Assembly (NCBI GenBank): GCA_051294375.1
Contig: CM119271.1
Coordinates: forward strand, 9,758,291 to 9,822,290
Direction: 5' to 3'
Origin: Paraspadella gotoi
Lineage: Eukaryota; Chaetognatha
Length of the DNA stretch: 64,000 bases
Within the stretch, counting starts at the first letter, position 1; each line of letters begins with the position of its first letter. This document shows, in pieces, positions 1-11,011 of the stretch. Below the pieces are notes generated by a model that saw nothing but the letters and a program-made list of their open reading frames with translations, did not search any database and was not told the origin of the DNA. A program made the position numbers and the translations under genes.

Positions 1-307
1 CTGCAGGAGTCGAGGCAGCACGGCGCAGACCCGCAGCACCGTCTGTCCGCCATCGCCGGGCGACCAGGTTACGGCGCCACCCTTGGTTTCGCCGCCGCCG
101 TCTCCGCCGTCGACTCCACCGCCGTCAATCACTGGCGATGTAGGTCTCACAGAATTACAATCCATTATCAAGAGATATTTTTATTTCACAAAATAATATT
201 TTCCATAAACAATAATCCCCTTTTAGAGCTGCAATCTTCAGCGCGTCGAATGCGACGCCGCCGCTGACGCGTCGGACGACAACAATGTCGACATCCACGC
301 TGCTTAG
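1..307 (+). CDS. R1 spliced frame, last two exons (partial, frameshifted)
   Basis: Two exon pieces are visible: 1-139, ending GGCGAT before the donor GTAGGT at 140, and 227-307, starting after CCCCTTTTAG and ending in TAG at 305-307. The second exon encodes 26 residues, opening SCNLQRVECDA and ending DIHAA. Compared with the copy at 11.9-12.3 kb, most base changes fall at third codon positions of this frame. One extra base near 49-52 shifts the frame in the first exon, so this copy is probably inactive or contains an assembly error. The product is proline-rich and I do not recognise it. Confidence 0.35.
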
Positions 308-985
308 TTTAGATAGTATCAAGTGAATTTAGCCTGTTTCGAAATTGGTAGATTAGTTTAAATCGTTTGTTTACATGCTCCAAAGCATGTAAATATTTAG
401 ATAGTTTATATTTCGTTTGTATGTTATTCAACATGCATTTATTTAGATAGCATATTAAATTTGTTTACATGATTAACATGTAATAGATCAGTTCGTCTCG
501 TCAGTCAAGAGTCTTAATTTTAATTAAAATTCAAGTTTACCAAGGTTTTTAATTCAAGTTTAAATTCAAGTTTAAATTTAAGTTCGAGTATAAACTTAAT
601 TTATTTTTAAGTTTAAGTTTTTCTAAGGGTAATTATTTTAAATAATTAAATAAGTTTAAATTTAAGTTTTAAAGTAAAAGATTCTTAGGTTTTGAAGAAG
701 TAAAGTCGCGAGCCTGTTTGGTGGAGTATTGGATACCTCTGGCCCCAGGCAAACGTTGTTAGAACTGTAAAAAGTGTTGTCTTAAAAGTGAGCGATAACA
801 CATCAACGTAAGAACGTTTCAGAGTCAATCTCCAAGAAGCTTCTGCAAACAATAAAACAAGAAAAATAAGAGAAGAGAAAATAACAATTGAAAAGGAAAA
901 AGAATTAAATAATTAAGAAATTATAGAAAGAAAAAAGATTTTAATAAAAAGGTTTAAACAATTTTATAATGTTAATAGAGAGTGA
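1..985 (+). repeat. R1 repeat unit, 3' part (copy 1)
   Basis: This block matches 11,982-12,950 closely along its whole length and matches 13,975-14,720 more roughly. It begins inside a GC-rich exon (see 1-307), continues through a short intron and a terminal exon, and then becomes AT-rich with many AAGTTTAAATT-like words. Similarity stops near 985, where copies diverge, so that is the probable end of the repeat unit. The window cuts off its 5' part. It could be an LTR or other retroelement part, or a repeated gene; no coding domain identifies it. Confidence 0.75.
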
Positions 986-2009
986 ACACTCTTTTCTGTT
1001 TTTTTTATTTGTAAGTAGAGAGATAATATGAATTTTGTTACATGTCATAACAAGTTATACGACCGAACGTAATATGGGTCCAGATACGGTGATTCTTATA
1101 GTTAACATCCAGTGTTCGCTGCTTCGTAAATTGTATACATAAACGTTCAGTTTTTTTCTACCTCGTTGGTGGTTGTTGCTTGGTTGTGTATTGTCGAGAT
1201 CGTCGTTCTTATCGACATGCTCGATGGGAATGGAACTGGATCGCTCGGTTTGTGCAATTCAAATCGCTCTCTTCTCAACAAGCTCGTGTCTCTGGGTACC
1301 TGGTATTGTTCGCATTTGTTTGTAAGGTGTTTCTGATGACCGAGCGCGTGGCCGCTAACCTTTTCCACCTTCGGTCCAGCGCAGGCGTTCCTCAGTGTGT
1401 ATTATTTTTGCTTATTCTTCGATCTATTCCCGATAATTACAATGCGGTCATGACTCTTTTGTCGAAAGTTGAATACAAGATTATTTCGAATGAGACTTGA
1501 CTTTGCGCGCCAATAAAATTAAGAATAAATTAACACATTAGTCGTGATATCTGTAAGAGAAATCAGAATCTGCGTAATCCAAGTTTGATCGAATCTTCTA
1601 AATGTTTCAGAAGAGCTCTACGCGAGACATTGGTTTAGTACCTTATTTTGATTGTAATTTTGTGTGTGTGCGTAGTAACAGGGTAACTAAAGGGGCGAAG
1701 GTACTATGATTGTTAAAAAGTAGTGGTTTATTTTCATAGATGTTTAAACTGTGAGCTAGCAATGTTCTATCGCAGACATTATCTCATTCGTGTCTTTTCC
1801 TCAGTATATGTGAGTGTTAGCTTGCTAAACGCCGAGCACATCTGCGTTCAATATGAAAAGATCTGGAGGTAAACATTCTAATATATTATGCATTTGGATA
1901 GCGTGATACTTTCTTCTCCATCTTTTTGCTTCTGATCTGATTTGCCACCAAGAGACTATTGTGTGGGATTGGGTGTAGGTTATTCATTAATCAATCCCGA
2001 TGTGATGCA
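986..2009. other. No supported gene
   Basis: The stretch has mixed composition, with short open frames on both strands (for example around 1,180-1,500) but no recognisable domain, repeat partner or paired splice signals. The frame at 1,180 lacks an ATG start and overlaps an antisense frame, so neither is called. Confidence 0.5.
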
Positions 2010-3450
2010 GAGGATGAAAATATGAGGCTTCCCGAGAAAAGCGTCTCAAAGGCATTTCCCCAGTGACAGGATGTAAGAACATTCTTTTTAGCATGAATTG
2101 AAGAAAAGACAAGTCCTCTCTCTCAGTTCGAGGGATTTTTTGTTGATAAAAAAATTTCCTTGATGTGCTCCGCTCTCTCCGTATTCCAGTTAATCAAAAA
2201 CTTCCATTTTGTTTTCATTTGATTACACAGAGCGAGGAGAGAGATCCATTGAAAGCTGAAAAAGGAAAATTACAAATCGTTTTTCCATTAGAGAATGTTT
2301 TGGTTACCCTGACATTTATAATATTTCAAAATTAGTCATGAACGATTCATGAAACGTTTAACTTTGACGAAAAATAAAGTTTTGTCTTATTTCTATGAAA
2401 TATAGAAATAATCTCGTAGCTTAGTTTTCCTTCACGTTAACGTCTTAATTCTGTTTTTTATTTGTTGCTGATGTATGCTACTGTATCATTATTGATATAA
2501 AAATAATTCTCATAAGTCGCCAAGCAGGTAAAAACCACACCTATAAGCCAATAATCAAAATTGGCTTTATAAATATATTCCTCTACACCTTTTACCAACT
2601 CAATGAAGGAACTCTTAATTACGAGTCAAACTTTCTTTCTTAGACTTTTATTAATCTATAAAGGTAATTTTATTAATCTTTAATTTTATGTTCCAATTGT
2701 TAGATTTTAATTTATAATTTTACATCGCTGTGACACAGTGGGCTAGAAACAATTGCCTCGTAGCATTTCTTGTCTGCTCAGGTTAAGTCGTTTTGCAAAA
2801 CTAAATGCATGGAGATGCTTTTGCCTTTGGCATCACAATGAGATATCCTAGTGTTTTTCATACTTATTAACAATGTTATTATTAATTTCTTTATTATCAA
2901 TGAAGTTATTATATTAATTTTTTATTCAAAGTTGCAAGGATTACTTTGATTTCACTATCTTTTATTTATTCTTTTTTATGTTTAAAATAACTATTATTTA
3001 TGAGTTCATTTACTTGTTAGAATATTTTGCTAAGTGTTTAAAAATAATATTATTTATCTGTTTGGGATGGNNNNNNNNNNNNNNNNNNNNNNNNNNNNNN
3101 NNNNNNNNNNNNNNNNNNNNNNNNNNNNNNNNNNNNNNNNNNNNNNNNNNNNNNNNNNNNNNNNNNNNNNNNNNNNNNNNNNNNNNNNNNNNNNNNNNNN
3201 NNNNNNNNNNNNNNNNNNNNNNNNNNNNNNNNNNNNNNNNNNNNNNNNNNNNNNNNNNNNNNNNNNNNNNNNNNNNNNNNNNNNNNNNNNNNNNNNNNNN
3301 NNNNNNNNNNNNNNNNNNNNNNNNNNNNNNNNNNNNNNNTTGTTCATTTATTTTATTTAATTTTATTTTATATATATATTTTTTTTAAATCAGTAAACAT
3401 ATTGACCAAGAAGCTGATGGTGTTTCAGAAAAAGCCAACTAGGCACAGTA
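2010..3450. repeat. Repeat R2, interrupted by a gap (copy 1)
   Basis: The sequence from the ATGAGGCTTCCCGAGAAAAG motif near 2,020 to about 3,070, and again from 3,340 to about 3,420, is repeated in the same order at 15,530-16,960. In the second copy the DNA corresponding to the N run 3,071-3,339 is present as about 245 real bases. Composition is AT-rich, with no long frame. The second copy carries many single-base insertions and deletions relative to this one. Nature unknown. Confidence 0.75.
3071..3339. other. Assembly gap
   Basis: 269 N. The homologous interval at about 16,640-16,885 is mostly sequenced and suggests what lies here. Confidence 0.95.
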
Positions 3451-3476
3451 TAGTCTGCACTGGCCAAATTCATCAG

Positions 3477-3576
3477 NNNNNNNNNNNNNNNNNNNNNNNN
3501 NNNNNNNNNNNNNNNNNNNNNNNNNNNNNNNNNNNNNNNNNNNNNNNNNNNNNNNNNNNNNNNNNNNNNNNNNNNN
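3477..3576. other. Assembly gap of exactly 100 N
   Basis: Exactly 100 N, the conventional length for a gap of unknown size. Runs of the same length occur at 5,671-5,770 and 35,796-35,895. From 3,577 to 4,050 I see only AT-rich unique-looking DNA without a gene. Confidence 0.9.
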
Positions 3577-4049
3577 TGCATATTGGTTAAACTGTCCAAG
3601 AGATGATTTATTATATTTGAGAATTAGGGAAATATACCGATTTCAGAATCAAATAGGTGTGAAATGAAAAGCTTAAATACTGTGGCTTAATAATTTGTTA
3701 TAGCAACTTCAGATTTTGCCCTCTGGTAGAAAAATTGCTGACGTTTTTTATTTTTCAACTCCCAGTACTCCAGCTTGCTTACTTTCTAAATTATGTGCTC
3801 GTCAATGGCATGGTTATAAGATATAAAAAAAAATTGGTTCATCGCGCGCGTTGCCGAAACCTTTTCCCAAATTTATGTCTTACATGTGAATACTTCCAGT
3901 TCGCGACGGACGCTCGGATCGAGATGGCAATTACGGGTTGATCCCGTGAATCTAGCAGTCAATCGACGGTTAATCTTGTATTGTTTTATCATTGGTAAAT
4001 TGTCTGTATATTTACATTTATTGGTATAATGTTTTTTAAAATTGAAGAG

Positions 4050-4250
4050 ATCGTAATTATTGTTGAGTGACAGAAACACTTTTAAGCAGTCCCTGAGCTT
4101 TGGATCAATGTCTTTGCTGCTAGGCGAACACCTGACCATTGGGTTGAGAAAGGCGAATGACTTGCCTCAGCATCAATGACCGCTGATGAACGGTTGGTGG
4201 ATTTTAGTCCACCATAAAATTTACTTTTCAATCGTCCCCCTTTCCCCAGA
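4050..4250 (-). mobile_element. SINE-like element, degenerate tRNA-related copy
   Basis: The block shares ordered segments with 36,655-36,905. Both start (plus strand) with a motif like AAGCAGTCCC-GAGCTT-GGATC and finish with GGTGGATTTTAGTCCACCAT. Read on the minus strand, the piece CAAGTCATTCGCCT occupies the position of a tRNA anticodon arm, followed by GGTGTTCGCCTA, a decayed B-box-like motif. This copy lacks about 60 bases present at 36.7-36.8 kb. It is inferred to be a tRNA-related SINE from the shared layout; no target-site duplication was confirmed. Confidence 0.45.
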
Positions 4251-4534
4251 CTTTCGCGACTCCGGGGAAATATGCGATTTTCCCGCTGTTCGGGACAAGT
4301 TCACTTTTCTTCCCACACATAACAAATTAAATACCCAAAAATACCCAAATCTTACTGCTTATTTTAAAATATTTTTTAACCAAAATATCATGTACACCTT
4401 GCCAGAATCATTATTATACTACAATAGGGAACTTCCAAAAATATTTTAAACTTTTATGTATTAGAATAAGATTTTTCAGAAAAAACCGAGTAATTTAATT
4501 ATCTTTGATGGTTAATTAATACATTTAATTACAA

Positions 4535-4930
4535 TTACATATTTTCAGAAACATTGTCAAACCAAGTCTCAGAAGCTATCGGCGGCAGGTAATCCGGCCG
4601 GAGAAAGGAGAAGGGAACGCGGCGCCTCTTTGGCGCTTTTGCTTCGTCAGAACCTTCCAGGCACCTCCTCTTTGGCGCAGAAGCTCCCGAGTCCTCAGGC
4701 GCCNNNNNNNNNNNNNNNNNNNNNGCGGCCGAGCTAGAGGCAGTCGAAGGACGGCGCTTAGCGCCCGGAGCTGAGCTCCCGGATGCTGTCGATGATAGGA
4801 CCAACTGGGATCAGCCGTGGGCGACGCCGGCGCCCGGAGGAGCCTGGTCGGCGCCAACACCGGGCGAGGTCGGGGCAGAAGTGTCTGGGTCCAACGGTTC
4901 GTCTGGGAATGAATTCCTCCATGTTGAATT
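4535..4930 (-). pseudogene. Broken proline/serine- and arginine-rich coding fragment
   Basis: Reading the minus strand from about 4,910, one frame is rich in Pro, Ala and Ser with acidic residues (PDEPLDPDTSAPTSP), then meets an in-frame TGA after a GVAHG motif. It continues with SSTASGSSAPGAKRRP, runs through a 21-N gap (4,704-4,724), and then shows two basic KRR-type clusters (APKRRC and APKRRR) resembling nuclear localisation signals, ending SETWFDNVSENM and a TAA at 4,532-4,534. Composition is far more GC-rich than the surroundings. It is either a pseudogene or a real exon damaged by sequence error. No domain is recognised; a gag-like or nuclear protein is possible but unproven. Confidence 0.35.
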
Positions 4931-5190
4931 TGTTTNNNNNNNNNNNNNNTTTTTTTAATAAGACAAGTAATGATCAAAATAGTAAGAAGGTAAGGACTAA
5001 AGAACTAACGGTGGTGATGAAAGCAGCAAATGATCAGAGGGGTGCCACGGGAGTGGTCATCATCCAATTGTAAACNNNNNNNNNNTTACCGCGGTCGGAG
5101 AAAGTAAAATTAACCCCCAATTGGTATTATATTATCATTAAATCACTTATTTAAGTTTTATCAGTGATAAGATTTAACTACGTATTCTAA

Positions 5191-5442
5191 TCTTTAGTCC
5201 GACGGAATCGACGTAAAGCCGAAATCCTCATTCCGGGCTAAATAGAAATTAACGGTAAATTACGGAGGCCTGACTAAGGAGAGAAAAAGGTTGATTATAG
5301 GAAACGAATTCATAAGAGAATAAGGTGATATGANNNNNNNNNNNNNNNNNNNNNNNNNAGTCAGCTCCGTAATTTACCGTTAATTTCTATTTAGCCCGGA
5401 ATGAGGATTTCGGCTTTACCGTCGATTCCGTCGGACTAAAGA
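5191..5442. repeat. Inverted repeat of about 84 bp flanking a 25-N gap
   Basis: The left arm 5,191-5,275 (starts TCTTTAGTCCGACGGAATCG) is the near-exact reverse complement of the right arm 5,359-5,442. Between them lie about 58 bases and a gap of exactly 25 N (5,334-5,358). It is either a short foldback element or the same sequence placed twice in opposite orientation during gap filling. Confidence 0.8.
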
Positions 5443-5578
5443 NNNNNNNNNNNNNNNNNNNNNNNNNNNNNNNNNNNNNNNNNNNNNNNNNNNNNNNNNN
5501 NNNNNNNNNNNNNNNNNNNNNNNNNNNNNNNNNNNNNNNNNNNNNNNNNNNNNNNNNNNNNNNNNNNNNNNNNNNNNN
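5443..5578. other. Assembly gap
   Basis: 136 N directly between the inverted repeat and the first visible part of the BEL/Pao fragment. The 5' part of that element is probably lost here. Confidence 0.95.
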
Positions 5579-6560
5579 ATTTTATTTCAGTAAACTAGAC
5601 GTAATTCCACGTCGATCGATACCACATTTATAGAAATCGAGCCACCAGGAAAAAAGACGATGTTTTCTCTNNNNNNNNNNNNNNNNNNNNNNNNNNNNNN
5701 NNNNNNNNNNNNNNNNNNNNNNNNNNNNNNNNNNNNNNNNNNNNNNNNNNNNNNNNNNNNNNNNNNNNNNAATTGGCCTATACATGGACAAATGGAGAAA
5801 TTAGACGAGGGGATGAGGGCCTTCCTATTGGAATGAAAACCGACTTTGGATGAACATTGATTGGTCCTCGTCAAAGTGTGGATGAAGAAACGATTGATTG
5901 CGCAAGAATGACTGCTGAATTTCTGGAAGAAGATGAACAAACCATTAGGGAAGATATCAAAAGATTGTTCTCACAAGATTTTGAGATGAACTCTAGTACC
6001 AAGAAACAGCCTTCTTTAGATGCCAAATATGGGATGTATCAAATTCGAAAATCTATCAGATTTGACCCTGACATAGGCCATTATGTCGTTGGTCTACCTT
6101 GGAAAGAAGGCAGAAGAAAAGCGGCCGAAGTTTTGAACAAACGAGATTCAAACGCCGCCGCTCTGAACAGACCGAATTCTTTGATGAAAAAGCTCAACAA
6201 AGATCCTGAAACTCGATCTCGTGTTTGGGAAGAGATGAAAAAGGAGATCGATGCTGGAAACGTCCAAAAAGTTGAACATGTTGAGACTGAAGACGGCATC
6301 CCTGAATGGAATCTACCTTTAGTCATTTCTATCCGAAAAGACAAAGACAAAGTGCGTGTATGTCACGATGCTCGTTCTGCTGTAAAAGGCAAGAGTTTGA
6401 ATGATGAACTATTGACTGATCCTGACTTGATGAATAATCTTATTAGCATTCTACTTCGTTTCCGACGTCATGAAATTGCCATAAGTGCTGACATCAAGAT
6501 GTTTTTCCACCAAATCCATGTAGATGAGAATGATGTCCACGTCAGAGAGTTAGTATTTGT
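5579..6560 (+). pseudogene. BEL/Pao retrotransposon pol fragment (protease C-terminus and reverse transcriptase N-half)
   Basis: The long frame visible at 5,857-6,645 is recognisably BEL/Pao Pol. In order, it shows an acidic linker (EFLEEDEQTIREDIKRLFS), a HYVVGLPWK motif, an ALNRPNSLMKKL helix, and then the reverse transcriptase core with VRVCHDARSAVKGKSLND, LLRFRRHEIAISADIKMFF and a HQIHVDE segment, the first polymerase block of this family. Upstream of 5,857 the same frame holds GLPIGMKTDFG followed by TGA at 5,851-5,853, where the protease C-terminal motif normally has Trp, so the copy carries a nonsense change. Family similarity stops at about 6,555, before the catalytic YxDD block, and RNase H and integrase are absent. 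A 100-N gap (5,671-5,770) interrupts it; FIEIEPPGKKTMF before that gap probably belongs to the protease. Role in life: reverse transcription of the element's RNA. Here it is a 5'- and 3'-truncated relic. Confidence 0.85.
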
Positions 6561-6613
6561 ATGTTTCGGCACACATTTTATTATTTTCAAAACATGGCGC
6601 CGTCGTCTGCTCA

Positions 6614-6720
6614 TGTGCCAAAACCTGCCGAGAGATGGCGCTTAAATATAATTTGTGCCAAAACCTGCCAAGAGATGGCGCTTAAATATAATTTGTGCTG
6701 AAACTTGCCGAGAGATGGCG
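6614..6720 (+). repeat. Tandem 40-bp repeat, 2.7 copies
   Basis: Units start at 6,614, 6,654 and 6,694, a period of exactly 40. The core is TGCCAAAACCTGCCGAGAG followed by ATGGCGCTTAAATATAATTTG. The third unit is diverged (GCTGAAACTTGCCG) and truncated. It lies immediately after the truncation point of the BEL/Pao fragment, so it may mark the insertion or deletion junction. Confidence 0.9.
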
Positions 6721-7019
6721 TAGAACAAACATGGCAGTGTCGAAACTTTCCGAACGGTTTTTAATATTAAGCTAGACCTTTTATTACTTGCTTTAAGTTT
6801 TTTAACTTATTTAAAAAAAGAAATACCTTAAACTTTTGCCAATTGTTTGGTGTTTGACATCGCCGCCGCTGCCTTCGCTCGACGGATTCGTCTGATGGCG
6901 ATGACGAAGGCCGCCCCGACGAAGAGCCCCGTTAGTAGAGAGAACACACTGTTATTAATATATTTTTTTTACTTAATTATAATCTTTAAAGATTGCTGCA
7001 ATGATTGGAGTACCATGTC

Positions 7020-7225
7020 GAATTAGAGGAGGAAGAAGAGGAAGAAGTAGAGGAAGAAGAAGAAGTAGAGGAAGAAGTAGAGGAAGAAGAAGAAAGAGAA
7101 GAAGAAAAAGAAGTAGAGGAAAAAGAAAAAGAAGAAGTAGAGGAAGAAAAAAAAGAAGAAGTAGAGGAAGAAGAAGAAGAAGACGACGATGGAGACGAAG
7201 ACGCCGTCGCAGCCGTATCGCACTC
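7020..7225 (+). repeat. GAA/GTAGAG-rich purine minisatellite
   Basis: Nearly pure purine strand built from GAAGAAGTAGAG-like units. It yields open frames of all-Glu/Val or all-Arg/Ser type in two plus frames and Phe/Tyr/Leu on the minus strand. This is typical of translated low-complexity DNA, so no gene is called. The following 7,300-7,770 is AT-rich with (TTAAT)-type runs at 7,810-7,935 and holds no gene. Confidence 0.8.
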
Positions 7226-7769
7226 TCTAGAAGAAAAAACTTATTTTGTTAATGCCTCGTCTTTTTTTTCATATATTAATTTCTAAACTAAATTACATGT
7301 TAAACATCTTAAGCGCCTTGCAGGAGCTCCCCCAGCATTGATAAGCTGCGTAAACTGTGAAATTTGGAGAAAGGTAGACTTAAGTAAAAAAAATTAACAT
7401 TTTTTTTTATTTGACTTTTTTAATTTCTTACTTTCATCGAATCCTTGCCCGCGAAACCTCTCAATGCACTTCTAAAAAATAATAGTGAAATCTTATTACT
7501 TGACTTTTAAAGAGTATCGCATATTAGCTAGCAACATGTTTTTTTAGGAAAGATAAAGATCTATAAATTTGTTTAAAACATTGGATTAAATTGTTTTTAG
7601 TTAATAACAGTACACAAATTTTAAAAAAAAATATTTAAAAAAAACTTAAAAACTTAAAAAAAGGCATAAGTATTTTTTAATATTGATATAATGAATAAAT
7701 ATTAAAAAAAATATGATTACTAATTACTCATCCATTTTAAAAGTCATCCTCTATGAGAGTCCTTTCACA

Positions 7770-8367
7770 AAACAAGTTTGAGCAAACAATGTCGGATCTG
7801 CCTACGATAATTATTAATTTAATTTAATTAATTATTAATAGATTATTAATTAATTAATAGATTAATTAATTTAATAATAATTAATTAATTAATTATAATT
7901 AATTAAATTAATGAATTAATTATAATTTATATTCAGCTGTCATCATCGATGTCCTTAAAATTGAGTCAGGACAGTTATTAAATGTTTGTTACATTTTATC
8001 AAAAAACAAACAAATATCCTCTATTATCGAGCCAGGCGGGCAAAGCCCGTCCTGTCTAGATTTTGATTCGGTTTTAGCTTTCGGTCTCGCTTTTTTTTGC
8101 AATCATGGCTTCTGAAAATGTGGATATCATAGGGAGTTGAATTTTCATATATTTTCATATATTTTCATATTTTCATATATTTCATATATAATCATCAAGA
8201 TCTTTAAAATTCTCATGTTTCATATCAATATTCGTATTTGTTTATGTTTTATTTACAAAACAAAAACGTTTTATTATATGTCGCTCTCTCTCTCTCCTTT
8301 TTCTCCGTCACTGCTTCTTCTGATTGTCTAAAAACGAGTTCCGGCTCTGCAGCGTCTGTCAGCTTCT

Positions 8368-8400
<33 letters not shown>

Positions 8401-8712
8401 TTTTTTTACAAAAATTTTTTTAGATATAATGTGGGTTCACTAATGTAAAAAATGATGCGCGAACCTGTGCGCGAACCCGGGTCCTTTGGGTAGAGAATAG
8501 CTCACGCTTACGTGCTCGCCATAAGTACTGCTGATTCTTTAACGAGTAAAGGGGATTTAGAGCTTCTCTCTCTCTCTCTCTTTAATTATTATATATCGCT
8601 CTTTTTCTCTGCAGGGGCTGTCTCTCTCTCTCTCTCTTTTTCTCTCTCTCTCTCTGTCTCTCTGTGTGTGTTGTCCCTATCTGTCCGATCTCTGCGTGAT
8701 AGTTTTAGTGTG
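7770..8712 (+). repeat. Repeat R3 (copy 1) with CT tracts
   Basis: The order of landmarks, GAGCAAACAAT, an AATTAATT block, CCAGGCGGGCAAAGCCCGTC, a (CT)n-flanked segment and GTGGGTTCACTAATGTAAAA, is repeated at 31,048-31,955. It contains CT tracts at 8,283-8,297, 8,370-8,400, 8,566-8,581 and 8,620-8,660. No coding frame other than CT translations. The copy at 31 kb differs mainly by small insertions and deletions. Confidence 0.75.
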
Positions 8713-9056
8713 TAGTATCTAAATAAATTAATAATACAAAACGAGTTACGTGTGGGTATTTACCTTTTAATTATTCCAGATTGATGTTAAAAAAATGGAA
8801 GCGAGGAGTTAAAATCTAATACCGCGGTAAGACGACGGAGCAGAGGGTAGAGAGAGGAGAGGAGGAATGAGAAGAAGAGCACGTAGAGTAGAGAGGAAGC
8901 CCAAAGAACAAGAACAGGGAGGAGGGGCTTCATAGCGTGCGTCCAAAATCTGGCTTCTAATTACCACATGTGGGGTAAGTTTCGTGCCCACTACCACAGA
9001 GGCACTATCACTGACTGAGGGGCTCCAAAGGTAAGTCTAAACAAATGTCACTTCAA
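8713..9056. other. No supported gene
   Basis: Mixed sequence with a purine-rich patch at 8,825-8,930. No frame, repeat partner or RNA gene is evident. Confidence 0.5.
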
Positions 9057-10395
9057 CTATATGGCCCCTGGACGCAACGCTCTAAGCCTCCGGAGTACAG
9101 CTCCAGCTCTCACACGCAATGGTTTAATACATTTGATGTAGCAACACAATGCAATGGCAATAACAAATGTACAAAGCATGAAAACAATTACGGTCCCATA
9201 GATTAATATCTCGGTTGGGTCAAGCAAGTGTTTCTCTGACAGATCATCTACAGATTTCATGTCTGTTGGAATAAAGCTGTTCTCTGTAATAATTGTCAGG
9301 CAAAACAAGATTGTTTAACAAAATGAAAAATGCCATGGTTTCTAAGTTTTTCGTATGGGATAATTTGAAACTGAGGCAGATTGAAAAATATTAACAGAAT
9401 CGCCGTTTTCCGAGATAAGTTTTACACGATTGTCTTTGGGAATAAGTGCGCAGCTACGTTTGGCCTCAATAAGCTCCGATACATTAGGATTCGAAAATTC
9501 ATCAGTAGTATTCACGATTCTATAAGTCCGATCAAAATTAATTAATGCATAATCAGTTTGTTGATTAAGAAAATATTTTCTACTCCTTTTACGTAACATC
9601 TTACAATTAGTTTCATTGAAAAATAGAGATTTTATACAACGTTGTGTAGAGCTTAATAAAATATGTCCCGCTGGACAAGCCATAAATTGTGCATTTTTGA
9701 TACAATCTTTGGATGAGAACAAAACAGTGTTTTCAGAACTAACGGAATTAATCGTAACATTGGTCTCAGAAAGAAATTCAAATTTTCCATTAGGGTTGGA
9801 TTCTGAAAAATAATTTCATACGGACTTTGAACCAAGTGGTAAATGTTAAAAATAAAATGATCGGTAATTTTTGGATAAGTACACAAAAGAATTAAGAATC
9901 TATTATTGTAAGAAACCATGTCAAGTTGGGCATAATCGTAAAGTTGGGTAGGGTTTACTCGGTAGATGGTCCCCGTGAACGCATCATCCATCGTCAAGTC
10001 ACTCAAGTGTTGCGTATTAAGTAGCCTAAAAGTCAGCTTATGGTCATACACAGCACTCCGAATCGCGTTTCCATCATCAAGTACTCTTTCCGCTATCACA
10101 GTTCCGCCCAACTCAAGCAGCTCACACGCATGCACACTCTTTATCCAGATTTAAATGCTTTACAATCAGATCCGAGTGATAACCAAGCAGTGTTTGTTCA
10201 TCATAGAGAATTTTAGCATTGTTATTTAACTGAACTTCATTATGATAAAGTTTTTCTATGTAGTTACCAATCAGATTTGATACGGCTTTGCATTTGATTT
10301 GAACATTGGTATTAACAATGGTGCAATTCCCGTCGCAAATGCGTTCACCAGACCAAACAAAACAGCAAGTAGATGGTGGCCTGTGAACGAGGGGA
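9057..10395 (-). pseudogene. Decayed envelope-like type I membrane glycoprotein
   Basis: Four consecutive minus-strand pieces in changing frames read as one membrane glycoprotein. From the N-terminal side: about 10,395-10,135 (cysteine-rich, potential N-glycosylation at NCT); about 10,135-9,805 (with a YNNRFLILLCTYPKI strand pattern); about 9,805-9,342 (CPAGHILLSSTQRC, NETNC and NTT sites); and 9,308-9,057, with a hydrophobic span ILIYGTVIVFMLCTFVIAIA followed by cysteines and a short basic tail. This layout of cysteine-rich ectodomain, single membrane anchor and short tail resembles the envelope proteins of errantivirus-type retroelements related to baculovirus F proteins; that link rests on pattern only. 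Frame changes near 10,135 and 9,805 and stops near 9,340-9,310 indicate decay, unless the last break is a small intron (a CAG-type acceptor lies near 9,280). A good acceptor-like tract also precedes 10,395. A cellular receptor pseudogene remains possible. Confidence 0.45.
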
Positions 10396-11011
10396 GAATA
10401 TTTCTTAAACTAGCAAATAACTAACTGTTAAAATTTATTGCTACACATAATATCAACTGAAACAACAACAAGAGATTGGCGCTGACGTGGTCACAAGTCG
10501 GATAAAATAGTTTTGCTTCTGTAAAGTCACATGATCAGCAAACAAATTTTCGCGACAACGACGACGACGACAACGACAAATGGAAATGAAAAATAGAAGA
10601 ATAAAAAGCAAGAGAACAGATCCCTGTCCTTACGACCTGGCCCCAGGACTTTATTCCCGTTAATTTCCCTTTTGTTTCGTTTTAACCGCGATGGTAAGTT
10701 GACTGCAACTTGGATTAGAATTATTTTTGAAGTGAAAGGTCAACCTGGCTCCCAATTAGGTCAAAACGGTTTTATCTTATTTGAGCGAGCGCTCTGACCG
10801 CTGTCTGTGATCATCCAAACATCCAGCTTCCGCGGGGAAAGGTGGAAAAGAGGTGTGGACTTAAACTGGTCACTGCCAGCAAAAAAGACCTGCGAGCCAC
10901 TCCAAGCTCTTTTGGCTTCCTCACGGCCTGCAAACCGTTCACCGCTGCGCTCACAACAAAACCTGCAAACCGCTTCCTGCTAAGTTCACCCAGTTTTCAG
11001 TTGTAGGACCA
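10396..11011. other. No supported gene
   Basis: No frame of note. A short GAC-type trinucleotide run lies at 10,556-10,580. CCTGGCCCCAGGA at 10,634 is palindrome-like but isolated. Confidence 0.45.

Noticed and set aside
7001-7286. Acidic EEEVEEEE frame as a nuclear acidic protein
   Set aside because: Purine minisatellite open in several frames, no conserved flanks.
8455-8560. tRNA-like piece (minus-strand GGGTTCGCGC resembling a B box) in repeat R3
   Set aside because: No matching A box, no cloverleaf stems, and the second copy at 31.7 kb does not preserve the motif.
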